Below are positions 35,503 to 47,420 of a DNA stretch of 64,000 bases, piece by piece (position 1 is the stretch's first letter; every line of letters begins with the position of its first letter). This DNA is from Annona cherimola (taxonomy: Eukaryota; Streptophyta; Magnoliopsida; Magnoliales; Annonaceae): NCBI GenBank assembly GCA_030490835.1, contig CM059977.1, forward strand, positions 9,452,765 to 9,516,764. The letters are read 5' to 3'. The translations under genes were made by a program, and so were the position numbers. Below the pieces are notes generated by a model. The model was not told the origin of the DNA. It saw only the letters and a list, made by a program, of their open reading frames with translations, and did no database searches.

Positions 35503-38500
35503 ATGGCCGAGGAGGACTGGTGTTGCATAGGCAGCTACAGTAGCTGCAGTACTGTACTGAGTGATGTTGCCAATGGTTACCTCCGGTTGCTTTCCTTACG
35601 CTCGTCGTCGTCGGAGACAGCGAAGGATGTCTTCGCCTGGCCACCGTTGTTGTTTTCGGAGAGCGGAGATTGGGTCAATCCGGACCTCTGCAGGACGTTC
35701 ACCCTTGCAGAGGTGAAGAAGGCGACCAACGACTTCAACGAGGATGTCCAAATTGGAGTTGGCAGCTTTGGCAAGGTCTACCGGGGAGTCATAGATGGTG
35801 GAGCCACGAAAGTTGCCATCGAGCGTTTTAGCTACCGCTCCAGGACGGGACAGTGTTATTGTGAGGTCCGAGCTGAGATTGAGATGTTGTAAAGTCTACG
35901 CCACCGCCACCTTGTCTCCCTCAGGGGTTGCTGTTTCGAACGCCGGGAGATGATCATTGTTTACGACTATATGGCACGTGGGAGCCTCCGCCAGCATCTC
36001 TACCGGTCATAAGTCCCTCTCGACGGCCTCCCTTGGAATCTGAGACTTCAAATATGCATTGGCGCTGCCCGCGGCATTCACTACCTCCACTCCGAGGCTG
36101 CTAATCGTGTTATCAGTTGCCTAGGTGTGAAGTCGAGAGACATTCTCCTTGATTCAAATTGGGATGCCAAGATTAAAGGCTTTGGATTGTCCATCTTCCT
36201 AGGTTCGACCGACGAACACGGTCCCGTGACTGTGAGCACCGCCACCGGTGCTTTGGGGTATCTGGATTCAGAATACTTCCACAATGCATCCGCAATGTCA
36301 GATGTGTACTCATTCGGGGTGGTGTTGCTGCAAGTCCTCTGTGCCCGCCCAGCATTTGACCATTCATTGCCAGAGAATCAGGGTTTGTTGGTTAACTGGG
36401 CCCTGCATTGCCACAAGAATGGTCTGTTGGAAGAGATTATAGATCTCCATCTAAAAGGGAAGATAACACCTGATTGCTTGAGGGTATTCGTTGAGACAGC
36501 TACCATGTGTTAGGCTGATTATGGGATCGATCCGCCAACAATGAAGGATGTCATGCGAAACCTCGAATTTGCATTGCATTTGCAGGATTGCTTTCCAGAG
36601 CAACATCCGTGGCATCCCTTCTGGGTACAAAAAAAGCCCAGAACTGCAGGCCTACGCCGAAGGAAAGCCAGCAGAATCGACGCGTCGTTCCTACCCCGCA
36701 CTTGTCATCGATCCTTGAAACATATACAGATTGCGACTGATAATTTCATTGACAGCCGCGTTATTGGACATGGGCACTGCAGCAATATCTACGAGGGAGA
36801 CTTTACGGACACGCCAGTTGCGATCAAGCTCACTACAACTCAAAGTGCGTTCCAAACAGAGATTACGATTCTCTCAACACTATGCCACGGCAACCTTATT
36901 TTCTTGATTGGTTTCTGCAACGAGAAGTCAAAAATGATCCTTGTCTATGATTTCATCGTTCATGGGAACCTTCGGCAGCATCTCTTCAAGTTTAAAAGTC
37001 CTCCCCTCCGATATGTGCACATCGAAACTCTCGGGGGGTCTGGGTTTCAGGGAGTTATATGCTTTTAACCTCGCTCTTTTAGGCAAACAAGTCTGGCGCC
37101 TTATTTCGCAAACAAACTCACTATGCCACAGGTTTCTTAGAGCAAAATATTTTCCGCATGGTGACATTTGGAACTCCAAAGCTAAGCCTTCGGACTCCTT
37201 TACATGGAAGAGCATATTGAAAGCAAGGGAGATGATACAGAATGGTTGCAGGTGGCGGATTGGAAATGGCAGAAGGGTACGGTTCTTCAAGGACCCTTGG
37301 CTTGAGGGCCGGTTGACAAAAGCGGGACCCCTTCCTTTAGCAATCTTGGACGACGTGCCTGTCAACTACTTTATTGATGATTCGACGAACTCATGGAATA
37401 TGGAGAGAGTCATGGCAGCTGCTGGGGAGCAGGGCTGACAACGCATCAACCAAGTTCCATTACCCTATTTGGACACGGATGATAGCTTATTTTGGATTCA
37501 CGAGCCAAATGGTAATTATTCTGTGAAATCTGCATATCGAGTTATGAGGGCGGCAATGGACAATCCGGTGAACACGGCAGTTTATAAAGCTATTTGGAAG
37601 TTGAAGTTGCCGAGCAAAATTATGGTTTTTGGGTGGAGACTCTTCCGGGATGCCTTACCAACAAAGCAAAACTTACTGCGTAGGAGCATCGAGGTGGATC
37701 CTATATGCATTTTTTGCAGAACGGTGCTGGAGGATGCTGCTCATGTATTCACTGGCTGTCAACACACGAGGCATATCTTTCTAGGGGTGGTCCCATCCGC
37801 GGTCCATGGGGACTCGATTCAGGATATTTTTCATCGTTTGGTCTCGACAAATCAACATGGGAATTTGGGCTTCTTCATTCTAATTTGTTGGCGGGTGTGG
37901 TATATGCGAAACAAACTTTGGAAAGAGGGGGTACAACCGAGCTTTGGCAATATTGTGGAATGGTGCAGGGACTATATTGAACAATTTTCGAAGGCAAAAT
38001 TGCTTATTCTTGATGGATGGATTGATAGGCCTTTGGTGGCTAGATGGACCAAACCACCTCGGGGTGTCCTCAAGATGAACGTTGATGCAAGGAAACATGA
38101 CGACAATCACGATTTGGGTTTTGCCGCGATCATTCGCGACTCCAATGGTTGCTTCATTGCCGCTAAGGGCTGGAAGCGGAGGGGTATCATGGAACCCCTG
38201 TGCAGGGAGGCGACGGCCTTCATTTTGGGTCTCAAATGGGCTATTCAACAAAGATTTACGAATATTCAGTTCGAAACGGATTCCCTTCTTTTAGTCAGAT
38301 ACATTTTGGAGGAGGACCAGATTTTATCACCGGCCGGGGCTATCATTGCGGAAATCAAATTTCTTCTTGCATCCTTCCCGCTCTTTACTACTCATCATGT
38401 GTTGAGACATGGAAATGCCGTGGCTCATTTTCTTGCAGATTATGTATCTATGTCTTTTTTGGTTTCTCAGGAATGGTGGGACAACCCTCCTCCTGTTCTT

Positions 38501-38611
38501 TTGGAAAAACTGTGTACAGATAATTTTTTGGCAATGAATTGCTCGGGCTCTCTTATCCCATCCTCCCATCATAGTGGTGGGGAGAGGGGATAGGGGGTGA
38601 CCGTTTTCATC

Positions 38612-38642
<31 letters not shown>

Positions 38643-39090
38643 TCCCCTCCCTTGGAAGAAGAGTCTCCACATTTGCATAGATGTTGCCCGCGCTCTCAAC
38701 TACTTGCACAACGAGGCTACTAGTGAAGTTATCATCCACCGAAATGTCAAGACTACCAACATTCTCCTTGATTATGGTTATGGTTATAGTGAGGATTTCG
38801 TTACCAAGCTTTCAGGTTTTGGGCTATCGACAAGGGGATGTTGGAATTCACGGGATGCGGAATTCATGCAGTATTTGGATATCATGGGCCATTTTGAATA
38901 TGTGGATCCTGAGTACTTTCGGGATCAGCGATTGATGGAAAAGTCAGATGTGTATTCATTTGGGGTGGTGCTACTTGGAAGTCCTCTGTGCTCGCCAACC
39001 ACTTGACAATTCATTGCCCAGTGATCAGGCCAACCTGGCAACGTGGGCTCTTCATCGCCAAAAGACTGCACACTTGACAATTCATTTTGC
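35503..39090 (+). pseudogene. Kinase copy A: FERONIA-like tandem kinase pseudogene, split by a LINE
   Basis: Starts MAEEDWCCIGSYSS and shows a first kinase domain with [16 protein letters not shown] (the ATP-anchoring Lys is Glu) and [11 protein letters not shown]. The single frame is broken by three nonsense codons: TAA 35890-35892 (aligns with Ser in copy B), TAA 36010-36012 (Gln) and TAG 36511-36513 (Leu). Domain 1 has CLG for HRD and GFG for DFG. Domain 2 starts near 36715, is cut at 37009 by a LINE and resumes at 38651 with [16 protein letters not shown] and GFG. One extra G at about 38976-38978 (CTTGGAAGTC against TTTGAAGTT in copy B) shifts the frame. Homology to copy B stops near 39080, so domain 3 is missing. 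It descends from the same triple-kinase ancestor as copies B and C. Dead as a full protein; a transcript cannot be excluded. Confidence 0.9.
37010..38634 (+). mobile_element. 5'-truncated LINE with near-intact ORF2 C-terminus, 16-bp TSD
   Basis: AAAAGTCCTCCCCTCC at 36994-37009 is repeated at 38635-38650 after an A run beginning at 38612. The insert encodes the end of a plant LINE ORF2: the post-RT segment GGLGFRELYAFNLALLGKQV, the zinc-binding reverse-transcriptase region (LKLPSKIMVFGWRLFRDALP, then CIFCRTVLEDAAHVF), then an RNase H-like domain (MNVDARKH, FETDSLLLVRYI, HVLRHGNAVAHFLAD). Only one in-frame stop, TGA 37436-37438, interrupts the frame from about 37027 to 38593. The reverse transcriptase core and ORF1 are absent, as expected for 5' truncation. 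It is inserted in the sense direction of the pseudogene. The few mutations suggest a fairly recent event. Confidence 0.93.
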
Positions 39091-40424
39091 AAACTAACAA
39101 GTTGGACACACTATGTCTGAATTAAGACATGAGCAATAAATTTCTTGAATGGAACACTAGATGTCTTGATAAGGAGAGGAATGAATGAGTGGATTGTCGG
39201 GTTTTTAATTCTCCCAAATGGCATCAATGGTTGCATGCCATATCATCTTGCATCTATTGAATTCAAGCAAATGCTAGTTGCATCTCTTCATGAACAGTTG
39301 CATAGAAATAAAAACTGCTCAGGGCAATAATTGATCCGAAAACCTATTAGCCTAAGCTTCTACCATCTTACCTATTTTATTTTTGTTATTTATCTTTGAC
39401 ATAATATAATCTTTATTGTAGATTTTGAAAATTTCAACATTCCTCATCTATTTTCAAAATTTAAATCAACTCCATTTAACCAAGAAAATTTTATACATAA
39501 ATAAAGGTGTTGGATAAACTTGAACATTTACTTAGTGAAAGTATATTAAAACTTACCAACTTGGGTAAACTAATGTTTTATAAATAATTATATATATTTT
39601 TCAGAGTACACTCGCATGAGATTTTGATTAATATAATTTGTAGCAATATAATTATAGAAATTATACTGAAAAAAAGCGTAACCAAATCCGCAGTTTTTGT
39701 GAATTCACTTCAATTAAGCGGATTTCACATAATTAGAGCTCAAATTTAATTAATTTAAATGCTTAATCCATTAAGTATACCAATTATTTATTTTTATATC
39801 TTAATTGAAAATTAAAATAATGAAATAAAGCCCGTGTTTTTAAGAAATAGACATTCAATATTATACATACGTACTTATCTTTTGGTAACTAATTAAACTC
39901 CATAACGGAAAACATATTTTACGACTTGTGTCCGTATTAATATATGAAGTACGAGAATTGTCTCTCAGCTAAGATGCACATAATTTCGTACTCTTACACT
40001 TACACCTCCACATCATTATAGCCATTTGCAAATACTTTTAAAGTTTCTAACTTTGGAGAAAATAGTAGAAAACTTTTGGTCCCAGCAACGGTGCATTTTG
40101 TTTCAAATGATTGATGAAATGTTTTGAAACTAAGTGAAGGACATTGTAGCCGAGTGTGGCATGATGCATTTGGAGAATGACGCATACCCATATTGGTAAT
40201 TATGTCACCTACTTTTTGGGTATTATGTCCCACTGTTATTATTTACTTATTTCTTGTTATCATTGCCGTCTTTTGTCGGTTAGTCGGACGTTGGTAGATT
40301 CTAATTTCGGCCGGGACGGCGGGCGGGGCACTACGGAAGGCAAATGCGACGCTTTCATATCTGTTCCCAAATTATATACGAGTCTTAAAATTGAACGGGT
40401 ATTATTAAATGCTCTTAGGTGCAC
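39091..40424. other. 3' flank of copy A, no gene recognised
   Basis: 39560-39760 matches 51415-51620 downstream of copy B (GTGAATTCACTTCAAT, AAGCGGATTTCACATAATTAG). 40135-40340 matches 56815-56955 (GAGTGTGGCATGATGCAT, GGGGCACTAC). Otherwise AT-rich and featureless. Confidence 0.6.
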
Positions 40425-40735
40425 TTAGCTTCAACGCATCTCCGTGAATTTTATTCATTTTTTCTTTTTCTTTGGAATTTTTTTCAAGGCTGTTAATTTA
40501 AGTGTATTTAACATGTGTATCAATTTTTATCTTTTTTGAAGATTTTTATATATTTTTTAGATTTTTAAAAAATCAATGGCTTTTTTGTAATTTAAAATTA
40601 GTAAAATACCATTAATTTTTGAAAATTCAAAAATATATTTAAAAAATGATAAAAATTAATACACATATTAAACATATTGAATCAACATTTGTGTAAATTT
40701 TTTAAAAAAAAAAATTAAAAAATGAGTATTTGTAC
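40425..40735. mobile_element. Degenerate Mutator-type foldback element
   Basis: TTAAGTGTATTTAACATGTGTATCAATTTTTATC is mirrored by GATAAAAATTAATACACATATTAAACATA. The terminal arms are diverged and no TSD was found. Confidence 0.6.
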
Positions 40736-40752
40736 CCGAGTGTAACAAAGTT

Positions 40753-40995
40753 AATGGGATGTTTGATAATTTAAAAGTTGCGAGAATTGGGATATGGGGT
40801 GGGAAGTAAGAAATAAAATATTTCGAGAATTGTATGATTGATATGAAATGATGAGAACAAATTTGAAATAAATAGATTTGTTGAGAGATAATTATGTGAA
40901 AAATAATTAAAATATAAGGATAAAAGTGGAAAAATATAATGATTGGTTGAGGGATGATATATCTCAAAATCCGCGATACATGGTTTCCCACATGG
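40753..40995 (-). mobile_element. Second-family MITE (GGGATGTTTG type), degenerate
   Basis: GGGATGTTTGATAA and an interior that matches the inverse of the bounded element 53207-53479 (CCCACCCCATATCCC, CATTTCATATCAATCATA read on the minus strand). Confidence 0.5.
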
Positions 40996-41224
40996 GTGCA
41001 CCTAATCGGGAATTTAAATCAAATTTATATTATTTTCATGACAATTTTTCAATTTTCAATATAATTTTATCTTTTTCAATCCATATTTTTACATTCTCAT
41101 CCTGTATTCAATTTAAAAATCTTGCATCTTTGAAACATATTAGATTCTTTGATCGTGTATGTCATGCCGACGTTTGCATCTAGCTATGTGCATTTTAATA
41201 ATACTATTGGAAACATGGAATAGG

Positions 41225-41740
41225 TTGTGATTATGATCAAGGCAACCGTGCGAGCCAATTGCGCCGATACTCCTTCAAGCCCTTTTGGGAATTTGGGTTG
41301 CAGCAAAAACCGCGGAACTGGGGATGGCTTCTCTCAGCGGAAACTGGTTATTTCACTTGCATTGACTCCAAGTCTGCCTTGCCTCGCCACTCTGCACTTG
41401 CCCAGAGGTAAATTCAGACGCCTGCAGTAGGGGTATTGGGTTTCAAATCTCCTGTGGGAGGAGTTTTTACTATATAATTCCCTGAAATAAGGGTTTTGCA
41501 ATTTTTCTTTTTAAAAAAGTGAGAGTTTTTTAAAATTTTTCCTTTTTACAGAGATATTTAGTAATGTCTAAATGATCATTGCCCTTCTCTTCTAATCCTC
41601 ACCACCCAAACATGCTTCTCTTCTCTCTTCTCAGCAGGCAGCAGCAGCAGCAATCTTCTGTTTCAATGTTTTTAGGTTTTCTCTTTGCCATATCCTTGAA
41701 TTCTCTATATGCTACACTTTAAGTAGATGATTTCAGCTCT
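41225..41740. repeat. Paralogous segment shared with 57130-57480
   Basis: CGAGCCAATTG, CAAGCCCTTTT, GGGGATGGCTTCTCTC, AAGTCTGCCTTGCCTC, ACCCAAACATGCTTCTCTTCTC and CAATCTTCTGTTTCAATGTTTT recur in the same order at 57158-57411. The GC-rich, non-AT character and CT tracts suggest an exon or leader of a lost gene, but no protein family was recognised. About 125 bp (41400-41525) is inserted in this copy relative to the other. Confidence 0.7.
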
Positions 41741-41767
41741 GTGGTAAATTTTTTTTCTCTTTATTGG

Positions 41768-41985
41768 CATGTTTCACTATAATAAAAACTTTTCAAATAA
41801 AAAAAGTTTTAATCTAAATTTTTTCATTTTCTACAACTACTCTATTTTTATTTTTTATTTTTATATAATTAACCTATCTATTTTAACTTTATTCTTTTTA
41901 CTCATCCTTATTACTCCTATTATGCTAATAATTTTGTATTGATTTAAAAATCTTTATAATTTATCACTTTCTAAACATACCCTCC
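41768..41985 (-). mobile_element. Tourist-like MITE copy (degenerate)
   Basis: From GCATGTTTCACTATAATAAAAAC to CACTTTCTAAACATACC, with CTATCTATTTTAACTTTATTC inside. Confidence 0.55.
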
Positions 41986-42029
41986 TCTTTGACTTTCTCG
42001 GTGATAATGTTTTGTGAGCCAACAATCTA

Positions 42030-42190
42030 ATTTTGTGTCCGAAATTTGTTGATTTTGGGCTTTTCTCGTCTGACTTCTACACTTCACTATTGCCTTTGGA
42101 AAGGCCACAAATACCACCATTCAGTCAAATGTTATTGGGTCCCATCTAATTTTGTGAAATCTAAACCATCCAAAGTGGTCAACAGTGAAA
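42030..42190. repeat. Paralogous segment shared with 57645-57663 plus 60063-60200
   Basis: CCGAAATTTGTTG and then GGCTTTTCTCGTCTGACTTC.. ACCACCATTCAGTCAAATGTTATTG.. GTGAAATCTAAACCATC recur around copy B, where about 2.4 kb of other DNA separates the two parts. Confidence 0.75.
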
Positions 42191-42209
42191 AATTATGGAC
42201 AGTGTTCGA

Positions 42210-42430
42210 CCACCTAGAATTTTTTTCCGAAATAAAAAAATCGGCGACATTTTAATAATTTTAAATTATTAAAATATCACTATTTTTAAAATCTAAAAAA
42301 ATATTTAAAATTTTTAAAAATAGTAAAAATTGATACGCATATTAAATACATACAAATTAACAATTGTGTAAAAAAAATTCTAAATTTTTTTTTAAAAATA
42401 AATATATGCACGTAGAGCATTAAGGCTCAA
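42210..42430. mobile_element. Part of a Mutator-type foldback element
   Basis: The right half (GTAAAAATTGATACGCATATTAAATACATACAAATTAACAATTGTG) follows a shortened left half. Incomplete. Confidence 0.5.
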
Positions 42431-42450
42431 TGCTTTCGGTAACATATAAC

Positions 42451-43017
42451 TAGGGGTGTTAACGGATCGGGTTGAATGGGTTGGAGCCTAATCCTAATCC
42501 TAACCCATTTAATATATCTCAACCCTAATCCGTTTATTAACCCATTTAAAAAACTTCAACCCTAACCCATTTACAACCCATTTAATAAATGGGTTAACGG
42601 GTTGTTAACGGGTTGTGTTTGTTACTAATTTTCATGCTAAAAATCTTCAATAGAATTTGTAAATTTAAATAAATTAAATAATTCGAAGCTAACGTACCTA
42701 AATTTAATTTATTTTAGCTTGAAAACATCAGCGCCAATCTCAAGTCATCTCTTTAATGTCCATTCATGTTATAAATATTGTATATATATATTATAATATA
42801 TTATATTAAATGAGTTATACGGGTTGAACGGGTTGGACGAGTTAAATAAACGGGTTGGACGGGTTGCGAAGCCTCAATCCTAATCCGTTTATTTAATTAA
42901 ATGGTTGAACGGGTTGGCGGATCATAACCCATTTATTCAAAAATCCCAACCCAAACCCATTTATTAACGGGTTGAACGAGCGGGTTAACGGGTTGACCAT
43001 GACCATTAACACCCCTA
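42451..43017. mobile_element. hAT-type MITE with perfect 8-bp TSD CATATAAC
   Basis: The termini TAGGGGTGTTAAC and TTAACACCCCTA are inverted. CATATAAC flanks the element at 42443-42450 and 43018-43025 without mismatch. Both ends carry many copies of AACGGGTTG or CAACCC, like the subterminal transposase-binding repeats of hAT elements. 567 bp, no coding capacity. Confidence 0.9.
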
Positions 43018-43023
43018 CATATA

Positions 43024-43134
43024 ACCCGGGTCCATAACTTTATTAAAAGCCCTCGTCGTGGAGTTGCCTTCCATGACTCCATCAACTCGGGTCCATAACT
43101 TTATTAAAAGCCCTCGTCGTGGGTTGCCTTCCAT
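43024..43134. repeat. Tandem duplication of about 50 bp between two hAT elements
   Basis: GGGTCCATAACTTTATTAAAAGCCCTCGTCGTGG followed by GTTGCCTTCCAT occurs twice, from about 43028 and from about 43089. Confidence 0.85.
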
Positions 43135-44712
43135 TAGGGGTGCAACTCGGGCTCATGAAACTCGGGTTCACCTCAATCCTAACCCTAACCCTATTTGTAA
43201 AACTTCAACCCTAACCCTATTTGTAAAACTTCAACCCTAACCCTATTTGTAAACCTCAACCCTAATCCTATTTTTGAAATTCGGGCTCGGGTTGAGTTTC
43301 GGGTTGACATTTTTCTATTAATATGTCTTTGTTACTCATCCTATATATAATTTTTATCACAAACCTATTGTATAAAAAAGTTTAAAAAATAATTTATTAT
43401 TAATAAAAAATAATTTTTTATTAGCTCACTGTTGATTTCCGGATCACTAATCTTGTCTGGTATGTTACTTGAACTATCCATATTGATTTGATCACATAAA
43501 TATCACTTTTTTTATAATATATAAAAATAATTAGAAATTGTCCGTTTGAGAGCCATAACAAACTAATTCAAAAATCAAAATATTAATCAATGCGTATCAA
43601 GTTATCAACAACTAACATAAATACAAACAAATAAAATAATTTTTTGGAATAGCAAAAATATTTGAATGCAAGCATTCAAGCTATAGAAATACTTGTTCAA
43701 ATGAAATAACCATTTACACTGTTTGAAATTTGAATGATTCTGCATGCTGAGTAAAAATAAATATTTCTGAATATCAGTCCATTTTGTTTTTTATTTTATT
43801 TTTAAAATTTAATTCTCAGATAATTAATACTGTTTTCATTTGTTTATTTCTAAAAATTCATTCTACCTATATATAATCACATTAGATACATTTTTTTTTT
43901 TCTGCTCTCATTTTCGAATAGGGTTTTCATTGAACTAGCTTTCAATAATTAATCATAGTACTATTAATTTATATATTAAATAATAAGTAAGAATTTTTTC
44001 TAAAAATATATCAAAGACAGAACTATTACCGGTGGTGGACTAAGGTAGCTCAAGCCGCTCAACGCAAAGGACTAAGGTGTCGGATTTCGGGCTTTCAAGG
44101 CTAGCTCGCCCGGGGCTGCTCTGTCACGTGCCGGGGTGGTGCTGCTGGAGGACGTCGCAGCGGGCTGCGGGAGATCGATTTCCGGCAGGATCAAGTGCTG
44201 CGGTGGTGGCGTGGTGCTACTGGAGCTGCTGACGTCAGGGACAGGCCGGACGACGGGATGCAGGGAAGCACAATGGGAGGGAGCAGTCGGTAGAGGCGTG
44301 CCGGAGAAGAAAGGCTGAACTACTGGAGGGATCGGTCTTCGCCTCTTCGGACGGGAATCGGGATCGCACGCGCGACGGGATCACGGGTTCCGTAGACAGG
44401 ATTTCGCGCTTCCGAGGGACCGAGTCTCCGAGCGGGAAGAAAGCTGGAAGAAAGGGGCAAAGCTGGAAACTTGGAAAGGGCGGGCAAACTCAAACGGTGA
44501 AAGTCAAAATTGAAAGCAGAAGTCAAAATTGAAAAGCAGAAGACAGCTATACTCTGACGCCGATTAAAGTTATCCTCTGACACCTGCTTCGAAATGAATA
44601 GATATGGGATATTGATATATTATTATAATAATAATAAATATATATTATGTAAATAGAATTTCGGGTTCGGCGGGCCGGGTTCGGGCTGAACCCGGCCCAA
44701 GTTGCACCCCTA
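43135..44712. mobile_element. hAT-type non-autonomous element with GC-rich interior
   Basis: The termini TAGGGGTGCAACTCGGG and CCCAAGTTGCACCCCTA are inverted. The 8-bp flanks CCTTCCAT (43127-43134) and CCTTCCTT (44713-44720) agree at 7 of 8. Subterminal CCCTAACC and TCGGGTT repeats occur near both ends. Bases about 44030-44560 are strikingly GC-rich against the AT-rich remainder and hold overlapping open frames on both strands (44136-44318 plus, 44320-44583 minus) with no family I recognise. This could be a captured gene fragment or the leader of the parental element. Confidence 0.8.
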
Positions 44713-44720
44713 CCTTCCTT

Positions 44721-47295
44721 GATTCCATCTGATTAATACATCAAACAAAGACAAGCAGAAAAGGACAATTCCAGTCAAGCGAATTAACCCAGGATGCAAA
44801 CAGTAGGCATGGCGACAGAGGCGGATTATTTATTTCCAATCCACAATATTCCTAGAGGGCATGGAAATCAATCTGCAAGCCACCAAAATCACAACCTCGC
44901 AGCCTTGGTGATCGAGTGGGCAGGTACTACTCTTGTAGTTGCAGTGGGCAGGGTATGAACATGGTTGGCGCCTGTTGTTTTTCTTATGACCGTCGTTGAA
45001 GGAGGATTCACTACCGCTGTGTCACTCTTATTAAGATGCATCATCCTTTGCCATCGCTGAAAAGTTTGAAAGATCACCCCTGTTCCCACAGGAGATTCCA
45101 TTGATGAGTTCCAGCTGAATCAAAATTCTGATTTTCCAATTAATTGCAAAATCATGGCCTAAAAGGGTAAGCAATATTTCATTACTTTTCTTGTACTGCT
45201 GTTTCGTTTATGCGCTCTTAAAGATGTGTTGCGCTGGAATCAGATAACTTATATTCTTACACGTTACGGTCCGTTCCTCTGATCGGATATATCCACGAAC
45301 CTAAGGTTGACAGGGAGGCTCAACTAGGCCACTCAATTCGGAGGGGGAGTATTTATGATAACTCTTCAACGTTCTGCCGGTTTCAAAGTCAAACAAATGG
45401 AAATCCCTCTTGGGAAATGGATCGTGACCATCTTTTCTTCAAGAAATGCATCCCAGCAAAGTTGCAGAGCATCTCTGGAAATTGAAATCAATACAATTAA
45501 ATTTCAAGCTCAAACAATCAAGAAAATTCAACAATGTGGCGGTTTTTCCACTCGACAATTAGAGGTGCTGTATGAAATTGTTTGGTCTTCCCGCTTGTAT
45601 CTAGATTAGTGGAGGGAGAGGAAGAAGAAAATGGAGATGAGGATGGCGAGGCGAAGTAGAATGCCATAAGCATTGGATTGAACTCCTTGTCCAATGGAGT
45701 AACCCCCCAGCGGCCATTGGAAAGCTTTTTCTTATTTGTCTAATTCATGTTGAAAAAAGTACCCTATAATTTTTCAAAGAATTTTAAAATTAGTATAAGG
45801 ACAATACACCCAATACAACTTGACTCCTCACTTTACAATCACAAGCCCTCCACGCTCATGATTTACAATACTTCACACTCACCATACATTACTCATACTA
45901 TTACTTCACTTACACTATTTACACAGCTCACTTTTCACCTTTACCACCCCACTTATTAAGCACTTGGTTGCTCACACCACTTCAACTTCACTCACACTTC
46001 ACTCGGCTGCATGCTCAAATGGGGAGAGCTCATGACCTGTTATAGCCTTGAATTAACCAACCATGCATTTAATGATATGATTGGTAGCCGGCGGTTGCAT
46101 TTATATAGAAGCGTGTGGAGTCTTCATGAATGTTGTTGCAGATATTCTGTCTTTGATTCATTCTCAATTCACATATTTATGTCATACTATTAGAGGTCAT
46201 CCTCATTTTTTTCTTTTAATTACAAATATTGCTACATTATTGGGTCGCTTTGCATCTTACTAACACATTAAACAAAGAGTGGAAAGGAAAATTCCTCCCA
46301 AGCTAAACTATAATGTATAGATACCGAAAATGATATTGGGTACTATCACTTATTGGCTTCACTCTGAGATATTATTCACTCTGACCTAGTAACTCAGCTA
46401 CACAATTTTAAAATATATCACATAAAAATAATTTGTACTTAATACTTCCTACGAACTCACATTTATTCCCATAGATATAATTTGAGTAGTTAAACAACAT
46501 TCAAAATAATAATTTATAATGCATATCATATTGAATTATATTATAACTCATATATTTTTTACAATTAATATAAATGGTTAAGCCCATAATCCTTTAAGCA
46601 ACACACTAAGCTTGAACCTATTCCTACTACTAATTATTATCCAACTTTCATAATTAAATCATGTATTTAACTTCAAATATCTTCTTTCAACTTAATATAA
46701 ACAAGAGGATCTCATAATAAATAAAACAAACTACAAAACTCCACTTGAAAATAATTTCATCTACTAAATTCCATGATAAATAATTTATCAAATTATTCAT
46801 ACAGCAAGTTGAACCACATAACGAGCAAAACATACATTTTAACTACTCCCAAGCCATAACTTGAACTCATTACCTTTCAATCACAAGCAAAGGTTCTGAG
46901 CATCGTACCTGATTAATATCTTATTTATTTAAATCCAAATTCATTCATTTAAATTTAAATATACTTTTAGGTTAAATTATAAATAATTAACCTTTTAAAA
47001 TAAATTTGCCAGTAAGTCAAGAGCCCACATCAGTTAGTCGACTCGACAGATCAAATAGTCAATATGACACGTCCGATGCTCAACAAGTGTGGTCAAAATG
47101 TCAAACATGCCATCTCAGCAAAAAGAAACCGTCCATATCAGAAAGTGATCAGCATTTTTCAGATTTGGGTTATCACATAAACTCTGTCCGGGTAACTTAC
47201 AAGCAAAGTCAAAATGTATTGCTGGGGTTCCGGAATCAAATCAGCATTCTTAAATGGGATCGATTGAAGTCTCGAGACCCCAAAGCCTAGTTAAC
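44721..47295. other. 5' flank of kinase copy B, no gene recognised
   Basis: Matches to copy A's 5' flank lie at about 45410-45690 (against 33480-33760 and 33911-34030), 46185-46310 (against 35215-35345) and 47205-47290 (against 35340-35435). A minus-strand frame (44889-45101, 70 residues) has no known motif. Segment 46320-47200 has no counterpart in copy A and looks inserted. Confidence 0.55.
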
Positions 47296-47296
47296 A

Positions 47297-47420
47297 CCAT
47301 CTGATGGGTTTCTAATCCCACATGGAATTTGGTTAGCATATACTTGGATTCTGTATGTTATAAACAGAGGTTTGCTCTAAGTTTCGATAAGATTTTGAAA
47401 TTTTAAGGCTTTGTTATATT
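47297..47420 (+). promoter_or_regulatory. Possible LTR-derived promoter upstream of copy B
   Basis: TGATGGGTTTCTAATCCCACATGGA followed by TTATAAACAGAGGTTTGC resembles the U3/TATA arrangement of small plant LTR elements (a phrase like ATCCCACAT.. then TATAAA.AGAGG). It lies about 350 bp before the first ATG of copy B and is absent from copy A. No second LTR or TSD was found. Confidence 0.35.

Noticed and set aside
35503..36513. Copy A kinase as several short functional genes between stops
   Set aside because: All pieces lie in one frame and align continuously with copy B, so they are one pseudogene with nonsense mutations.
36941..37438. A separate protein gene starting in the kinase pseudogene
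   Set aside because: The frame runs from kinase sequence into the LINE and only looks continuous by chance. The true boundary is the target-site duplication at 36994-37009.
43170..43270. CCCTAACCCTAACCC runs resembling interstitial telomere repeats
   Set aside because: They lie in the subterminal zone of a hAT-type element and alternate with other words (TATTTGTAAAACTTCAA). The phase and spacing do not fit plant telomere repeats.
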